Assembly (NCBI RefSeq): GCF_937616625.2
Contig: NC_065574.1
Span: forward strand, 5,704,001-5,768,000
From: Mercurialis annua
Taxonomy: Eukaryota > Streptophyta > Magnoliopsida > Malpighiales > Euphorbiaceae
Length of the DNA: 64,000 bases
Direction: 5' to 3'
Part shown: piece by piece, positions 56,680 through 64,000 of the stretch
How positions within the stretch are numbered: the first letter of the stretch is position 1
Layout of the letters: every line of letters starts with the position of its first letter
Position numbers and translations under genes: made by a program
Notes under the pieces: generated by a model
The model's input: only the letters and a program-made list of their open reading frames with translations
Database searches by the model: none
Told to the model about the DNA's origin: nothing

Positions 56680-58625
56680 TTAGCTTCTTCCAATTCTTAA
56701 GGAAGAATCAACATCACTAGGTTTAGCAACTCCAGCAAAAAGCTTAGCAATTTCCAACTGAGTATTAGCAATAATTTCAGTTCTTTTCAAATCCATTTCA
56801 CCTCTTTTAGCCTCAGCTTCAATTCTCATTTTCTCAACTTGTCTCATAGTCTCCATTCTTGCTTCTTCTGATCTTACAACAACTTCTGCTAGCCATCTCA
56901 TACTATCCGCAATCTCCCATTCTTGATCTCTTCTTCTCGCTCTTTTCTTTTTCGGATTCTCCGGTTTCATCTTCGTCTTTTTTCCCTTTAGTACTTTCTC
57001 CTTTTCGCTGTACAATGCCGGTGTGCTACTGTCTGTCTCCATCCCCATATCGACGTTCTTGTCGTCCGAGACGTGCTCCAATAATTTGGTGTTGGTACCA
57101 ACTCCATCTTCCTAATAACATCAAACAATGTTCATCATATCATCATATTCATTGCAGCAATTGAACGTGTGTGCACATCTAGGAGCTATTAATCCTCAAA
57201 AAAATTCGACATCATATGATATTATGATTATATGATACAATACAATGCAATGTGGAAAATAAAATTCATGTTATATAGATATCAATCCGTTTAATATTTA
57301 AGGTCAAACAAATCTTTAAATCTAAATTTTTGCTTCTTTTATCAATAATGGTCAAACTTTTTAATTATCCCATTTCATATCGAAATGTTTGTTGTAATTG
57401 TGTTCATCTTTGAATTTGAACTTATTTTTCTTTATATGCATGTATTGCTCAATTAGCAAAAAATGTTATTATTTTATTATTTAGCCAGTCTGTGCGGTCT
57501 TTAAAGTTGTTACTTGTTAGATTGAAATAAGATGTGACATGCCACGAAAGCAAAATTAAATCTTCAATTGAAAATGAACATAATTATAAGAAATCTCTCG
57601 ATTTGGAACATAATTGTATGCATTAAAAATTTAATTATAATTAACAAAGGCCCCATTTGATTTTAATAAATAATTTATTTTAATTTGAGATAAAAAAAAA
57701 TATAAAAGCTACCTATCAATTTAATAAGATCACATATTATTTCATGACCTTGCTATCAGACAATCATGTAAGTCCAATAAATCTCAATTATATAAGACAA
57801 GTAACCAACTAAACAATAGACTGACCAACAATAATTATTTGTTTCAAGAAATAGAAATAAAGTCTGTTCTAAAAATGAATATCAATTGGTCAATAAAAGA
57901 ATCAAAACAAAAGCTATTAATTAATCAATTATTCTTCATCAGTCATCACTAACCTTAATGGTCCCCTTCTCAACACCATTGGACCCATACGAGTTCTGTG
58001 CTGTCACAACCGTCACAGGAGCAACGATCGCCGGTGGAGGAGGAAGAGGAGGAGGAGCTAAAGACACCACCGGCTGTTGCTGTGGCACAATATAACACGG
58101 CTCTGCCACCACCATCACGGGAAGATTATTCATATTGGTTACTGGTAGTGGCGGTGGTGGTGGGGTTTGCTGGTGGTTTATTGATGGTACCACGGTGGTA
58201 GCAGCACCAGAACCGCCACTTCCACGTAACAAAAGATCAAGACGTGGATATAACGGCCAAGAAGAGACATCAGAAGCAGCAGACTCCGATCTATACCGTT
58301 TCTTCATGGACTCAATCTTGTTCTTGCACTGAGTCTGAGTCTTAGGCGATTTAGAACAACTCGAACGTGACGAAACATACTGAGCAACGTCTTCCCAATC
58401 ATGACCCTTAAGTTTAGCTCGGTTTCTCAGCACCCATTTACTTTCGTAAGCTTCAAGTAAACAAGAAACCGCCCCTTCGCTCCACTCATCTCTTTTAAGC
58501 CGATCTCCGCTGCCAAAACCACCGCCATTAGCACCCACTGGCTGTTTTCTTGATCCTTCTTCTTTGACGGAGTGAACAACCGGCGGGAGGAGAGGTTGGT
58601 TTTCTTGATTGGTTTCTCTATCCAT
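56680..58625 (-). CDS. Trihelix transcription factor, SIP1/ASIL clade
   Basis: Two exons on the minus strand: 57954-58625 (224 codons, ending AAG|GTTAGT) and 56680-57111 (143 codons plus stop), joined in phase 0, giving 367 aa. The single trihelix DNA-binding domain spans about residues 43-112, beginning RLKRDEWSEGAVSCLLEAYE and containing the later conserved tryptophan-aromatic positions (KGHDWEDVAQYV) and a KTQTQCKNKIESMKKRYR helix. A Pro/Val-rich linker follows. Exon 2 has a basic nuclear-localisation-like run KPENPKKKRARRR and a long C-terminal coiled coil (EWEIADSMRWLAEVVVRSEE onward). This one-trihelix plus coiled-coil layout defines the SIP1 clade, nuclear factors binding GT elements (ASIL1/2 repress seed genes in seedlings). 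The exact orthologue was not determined. Confidence 0.9.
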
Positions 58626-60936
58626 GTCTAGACATTTTGATTAGCTTTTGTTAGCTGCCAGCATTTTTACAAAGGAATTCAAGAAAAGGAGAGAGAAAAA
58701 GAGACCACTAGCATTAGTGGAGAAAAAAAAGGGGTATAGTATAGAAGTAGTGGCCAACCAAATCAAAGAGACTAGCTAGAGAGTGAAGTGAACCACTAGC
58801 ATTTGAAAAGTGAGAAAAGGGGTGATGGTTTGAGCAATAATCCAATTAAGTGGTTCACTTTTGTCAAATGTGTTAATCATACTAACCCTTAAATGTACGG
58901 GTAAGCATTCGGTACGTTCGGTTAAAAACGAGTAAAATTGATTGAATGTTTAAATATAAAATTGTCCGAATATAAATTCTTAATTAATATTAAGCCTGAC
59001 CGGAAAAAAAAAATCAATCCTTATATAAATGACACCTTACTTCATATTGGGATGGTCGTTCAAACAAATTTACATTCTTTAAAATAGTTATAACAATTTT
59101 CTTTAAAGTGGGATATAGGCGGAAAGTAAGGGAAAAAGTTATTAGGAATTTATAAAAATTTCAAAATCAAACTGATTGATTAGGTCAGTAATTTGGTCGG
59201 TTCGGCTAAAACTAAAAAATAAAATAAAAAATTTCAAATTATTTTTTAAAAGTTGGTTAGGTGTGTACATAAGAATGTCTATAGGAGTTGATAGAGAAAT
59301 AAATAGATATGAATTAATGTGTAGTTTGGAAATAGAAATTAGGTTAAGAATTTGGCAGTTAGCGTAGAAAAGAAGCGAACCAAGAAATGCATAGGATCGG
59401 AGAGTTTGGGTGGAGGATGGTGGTGGGACAGTCACGTGGGCGTGTCACCCACTCTTTACATATATCCAATCACCGTAGCAGCAGCAGCAGCAGCACCATC
59501 TTCACCACTCACATAATTTCTCCACCACTATATAATATATATGCTACGGTCACTTGACCCTCTCATATGGAGTACTTTTTATTTCATCTTTTTCTCTCCT
59601 TTTCACCTTTGTTTTTTCCCTTTTCCTAATTCATTACACCATTACAATATTATAAATATGGGTCTTTATAAAAATATTATGCCTTTTTCATTAGCTTTTT
59701 TCATCGGTCATTAGTCTGACCAAAAATCGAACCAGATTAAAAAACTGAATCAAACCGAACCGAACTTCGTTGTTTGATTTTGTTTTTTGGTAAATGATTT
59801 GTTTCGGTTTCTATTTTAGATAAAATTTGGTGCTCGGTGTTCGATTTGGTTTAGATGTTTAGAAACCGAAAAACCGAATAAATCAAACTTTAATATAAAA
59901 TATAAATTTTTTAAAAAAATAATATACATATATATTTATATGTTTTTTATCTTTATATTTCAATTAGTATTGATATATGAATTAATAATTGTTATTTAAA
60001 TATATGTGAAAGTTTATTAGACTCTAATTATTTAATATTTAAATTAATTTTAATATAAAAAATAAAAAAAAATCAAATCCGGTTTTAAACGAACCGAACC
60101 GTACTAAACTAAAATTTCCAATTCGGTACGGTTCAGCTTTTTGTCTTCAAAATAAAAATTGTTTGGTTCGGTTCGAAAAATTTTCAAACCAAAAAAACTA
60201 AAAGATTCCAACCCAACCAATCAAACCGAACCATTGCTCAGCTCTATTAGTGACAAATCATATTGTAGTAGTGGCATTCAGGACGAAATCAGGCTCTAGT
60301 CCAGACTGTAATTAAAAATTACATTTTTTTAAAAAAAATGTTAATTTTGTAATAGAATTAAGATGGGATGAAAATTAAAATTCAAACTGCCAGTAGAATA
60401 ATGATAAGTTAACATTTAGCTTGAATTGGAAAAATATTTAATTTTTCCACTGGCAGCATTATGGGATTGATTAAGTGGTTATCAATTTTTTTTTCTTAAT
60501 TAAGATTTGCATATATTGTCAAATTTCCATGACTGAACCGTAAACTGCCTAAAGTGAGTCATTGTTTGTTGTTAGTTAATTATATTAAAAAAAATTAATA
60601 AACTAAATTTCAGTTTAATTTTTAAATTATTTTTCACATAAACAAAAATTTACATTAATTTTTTATAAATTCAATGATTTGATGAATTTAATTTATTTGT
60701 TAAGTGGTTATTAATACTTTAAAATTTTAAATTTCTTTTTTGAAAATAACATTTTTACTTTTATTCTTTTTACTTTCAATAAGAGAAGTTGAAAAAATAA
60801 AAAATCATTACAGTAATTTTTTTAAAATTAGATTTGTTAAGATGTTATAATATCTCATAAAAATTTAAAAAATGTCCTAAAATTAAGTATACATGCAAAA
60901 AGACCAAAAAAAACAAAATGATTAGAAACCTTGAAA
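58626..60936. other. Trihelix promoter and AT-rich spacer
   Basis: Contains a presumptive promoter with GA-rich and CT-rich leader near 58680-58740 and a (GCA)n run at 59476-59495. Blocks of AACCGAAC/GGTTCGGT-type degenerate repeat occur at 59700-59890 and 60070-60245. No supported gene; the ORFs at 59142-59435 lack motifs. Confidence 0.4.
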
Positions 60937-60960
60937 CGCTAGAAGGAGGGGTTGAACCTC

Positions 60961-60993
<33 letters not shown>

Positions 60994-61010
60994 AACTGAG
61001 CTATTCCAGC
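60937..61010 (-). tRNA. tRNA-Asn (anticodon GTT)
   Basis: A 74-nt cloverleaf on the minus strand. Acceptor stem GCTGGAA pairs with TTCTAGC (one G-T pair), with discriminator G. A box TAGCTCAGTTGG is intact and the anticodon loop CTGTTAA contains GTT. B box GGTTCAACC has A in place of the usual G of TTCGA, which might weaken it. There is no intron, and CCA is not encoded, so it is nuclear. A run of eight T follows about 25 nt downstream on the minus strand. Confidence 0.95.
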
Positions 61011-64000
61011 TTGTTGATTGCTTATTGAAATATAAAATAGAATATACCAAGTAAATTGTGACAATATTATCCGTCATAAGCAGATAACCAATTACCAACT
61101 GACTCTCTGTACCTATTAAATCCCAAAGAAATTTTAATTGACAGTTTTCAATAATATTTTTTATATATTCATTGCGTATATATATATATCATTTGTTTCG
61201 CTAATAAAACTTTAACAAGTATTTTACTATTTTAATTTTTTTTTGAAGGGTATCTTTATAATTAAGACAACCTTGTACATAAAAAATTACTTTAGATCAG
61301 AAAGCAAAAACACTTTGGAACTAATTATTTTCAAAAAGAAAAGGACTAATTTGTTTAAGCAATTCCATCTGGTTGTACTTTTCTTAAAATTTCAGCAATT
61401 CTCTCTTTAATTTTTACTTTGGTTATTATGGATTTAAACAACAATAGAGAAATTAGTAAAAAAGTTGGGTAACTAATAAAGTTTACAAAGCTTTGAAAAA
61501 TCTATGACAGCCATCTAGAAAGTTGACATAAATCGGTATTGAAATAACAAAAGGTTATAGAAACTTTATAATAGGAATCGAGAAAAAATAAACTAAAATG
61601 CATAAAATGTTATAAGCAAGCGTTTGAAAAGTAGTTGGCAAAGATAAAAAAAAAGCTTAATAATCGAAAAATACTTTATTTTTTTGACTTTTTTCATTTA
61701 GGCTCTCGAACTTTTAAAATCGTCAACTTTAACCAATTTTTTAATTTTCAGTTTTAGTTCTAGCCATTGGATTAAATTAGAGTGGAAGAAAGTACAAATA
61801 TGTAGGGTGTACATTTGGTTAAACCGAACCGACCGAATTTTTTGTCTTTTTGAAAACCGAACTGAACGAATATTTTGAGGGAAAATAATTTTTCAAACTG
61901 AATATGTCGGTTCGGTTGATTTTTTGGTTCGGTTCAGTTTACGTCCAAAACTAACTGAATTTTTTTTAAGCTCCAAACTAAATTGAACCGAGCAACCGAA
62001 ATTATTCTATAATTTCAAACCGAATCAAACCAAATTTGTCGATTCGATTTCAGTTCAATTTCTGGCAGTTTTTGCACACCGCTACAAATATTCCCTTAAC
62101 GTTTAAAATTCTCGATGGTAGAATAACAAATTGAAACAAAATGAAGCAATATGAAGGACAAATTTAAACCTTTTTCTCACTTTAATTTGAGCAAATGTCT
62201 ACAATTAAAGCTGCAAATCGAGAAATTGGTTAAAATTGATGGTTTTGAAAGTCTAGATCATAAACAAAAAGAGTAAAAAAAATGATATCTTTTTAGATAA
62301 TTAAGCCAAAATATGAAATTCATTGGATTTAAACGACATTTCAAGATAATGATATACGTCCTCTTAGGGTTTAAGCTTCCACGCAGAACTAAAATCGAAT
62401 TATTTTATTTTATTTTTTAGTCGAGCCGGGCGAACTATTTAAAAATAGATTTAACCCAAATTTAAAAAATGAAAAACCGAACTGATTGTATAGTCAAGTA
62501 ATAGATTAAATTGATAAAAATATAGAGAATAATAGTTAAAAATAAATAAGATATAAAAATATTTGGTTAATTTGATCAGTAAATTTTTAAAAACTCTTAA
62601 CCGTAACTGAATCAAAATCTTTCATTAACCAAAGTGAACCGAAATAGGTTGGTTAAACTGGTTTTGAGTCTTTTGACAGACGAAGTATAACGGTAGCTAG
62701 CAAGTATTGGAGAAGGTTTAGTGGTTGACAATTGTGGGATCTGACTATGCATTCATCGAATAAATTCCTAGCAAGCATAATTCATCACCGTTTCCACTAC
62801 CTTATATAATGTAATAACTTATCTAATTCTCGAATGGACATTTCGAATATGAATTTCACACTTTTGAGACTTTAATTCACACAAAAGCAAATTATTCATT
62901 TCAAATGTGTCTACAACTAGTTTAACACATGATCATAGATGAACATAGATGTTGCATTGATACCTCAAATTGAGGAAATTTTCACTAATGATACCCGAAT
63001 TTTACTTGCTCTCTACTATATAATGGGGTATTTAAATTATATTAATTAATTAAAAAACTATAATTTCGTTGTGGCAAATTAGTTTACATGAATGAATAGT
63101 TATTTTTACCAAAATATACTGATCTGACAATCACGTGAATGTCTATCTTATATAATTCTTTTTAATATGCCTTTTATAGTTTAGAAGAAAATGATGATGA
63201 CATGTAGCAATTGTATGGCATTCATGCTGGATCTTATATGACGCCACGTGAAATTTTGTGTGATGTGTGTTTAGTAAAATTGAAAAATATCATATATATT
63301 GATATGACTATAACACTTGTTCATTTTGATAATAATAAAAAAAATTAATATAAAATATCTCGTGTAAAATCTTATATGACGTGTATTTATCACATTAGAA
63401 AAGAAGAAAGTTAAAATACTGTGATGAAATTTTTCTCTCAAACTGAAATGAATTATAGAATGTAAAACAGAGTTTATGTGGGAAATTAGAAATAGAATGT
63501 GGTGGAGTGTGTGTATTAAATTTTGATGGGCAAGTCAATATGGTAAAATTGTTTCTTATCTTCTTATTGCACTTGCAACCTTTTTAATGCTTTGATGAAA
63601 ACAATTCTGTTTTGGGCAATACTGAAAATGATTTCCCACCTATTAGACAAATAAATTTATAGCAATTTCGTAAAATATTACCAATTTACCATTAATCGCT
63701 GCTTCCATATTTACCTCAATACGCCAAAAAAACAAACTAAATGAGGTATAAAAACAGAAAAATGAGAATAAGGACTCAAAAGGAAAAACTTTTTTTCTTT
63801 CAAGGCCTTGTATTGTGCTTACCAGCTACAAAATTGTCCCACTAAAATAAATCATAAACTAAATCTAAATTAGGATTGCTACTGCTTAATGATTTAGACA
63901 GTTACGGTTCACAGAGTTTGAAATGAAATTATGTGTTGGACCCAAAGCATAATCTTTATGCATCCGAAAGCAACATAGTGGCCACTATTTCTTACAGAAA
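61011..64000. other. Terminal AT-rich region
   Basis: No supported gene. It holds a nested hAT-like element (listed), an AACCGAA-type degenerate repeat at about 62400-62660, and AT-rich sequence to the end of the window. Confidence 0.4.
61803..62084. mobile_element. hAT-like non-autonomous element nested in an older inverted-repeat element
   Basis: Ends TAGGGTGTACA and TGCACACCGCTA form a short imperfect inverted repeat. The flanks CAAATATG (61795-61802) and CAAATATT (62085-62092) are an 8-bp duplication matching at 7 of 8. The interior is GGTTCGG/AACCGAA-rich. Outside it, CAACTTTAACCAATTTTT near 61728 and its near-complement near 62235 look like the arms of an older element that it interrupted. 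Confidence 0.62.

Overview
The window is nuclear DNA of a flowering plant, almost certainly a eudicot. The genes are split by GT-AG introns, the spacers are long and very AT-rich, and the proteins belong to plant families (KEG, clade-2-type glutamate receptor-like channels, the chloroplast thioredoxin CITRX, SIP1-type trihelix factors, CYSTM peptides). It also carries plant-type MITEs, a solo LTR and nuclear tRNA genes. The species could not be fixed from the sequence.

Layout. 0-4 kb: the 3' end of the E3 ligase KEG (+), converging on a four-exon Nudix hydrolase (-). 4-14 kb: a gene-poor stretch with a well-bounded solo LTR (4753-5384), a hAT-like element (7826-8549), a Mutator-like MITE (11083-11358) and a retroposon 3' end. 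14.2-14.7 kb: a small ARGOS/OSR-like membrane protein. 16.8-28.6 kb: a tandem duplication in which each unit holds a glutamate receptor-like (GLR) gene followed by tRNA-Gly(GCC) and a C/D-box snoRNA-like sequence. The first GLR has lost the normal acceptor of its third exon; the second carries two 1-bp frameshifts. An inverted, decayed GLR 3' fragment lies between them. 30.3-34.7 kb: FAD synthetase (RIBF-like, +) converging on thioredoxin CITRX (-). 37.5-48.5 kb: a third, intact GLR whose 6.2-kb first intron contains MITEs and a minisatellite, with another MITE in intron 3. 49.4-55.2 kb: a Copia RNase H remnant, then a duplicated block with two CYSTM peptide genes (-), one with an altered C-terminus. 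56.7-58.6 kb: a SIP1-clade trihelix transcription factor (-). 59-64 kb: AT-rich spacer with tRNA-Asn(GTT) and a nested hAT-like element.

How it fits together. Most genes are independent housekeeping or signalling loci: ubiquitin ligase, nucleotide hydrolase, plastid FAD synthesis, plastid redox, transcription. The local theme is birth and death in a GLR cluster: one intact gene, two near-full-length but damaged tandem copies and one inverted fragment, with a Pol III tRNA-snoRNA unit copied along with them. MITEs with clear target-site duplications account for much of the non-coding sequence. No CRISPR array, operon or bacterial-type system is present.
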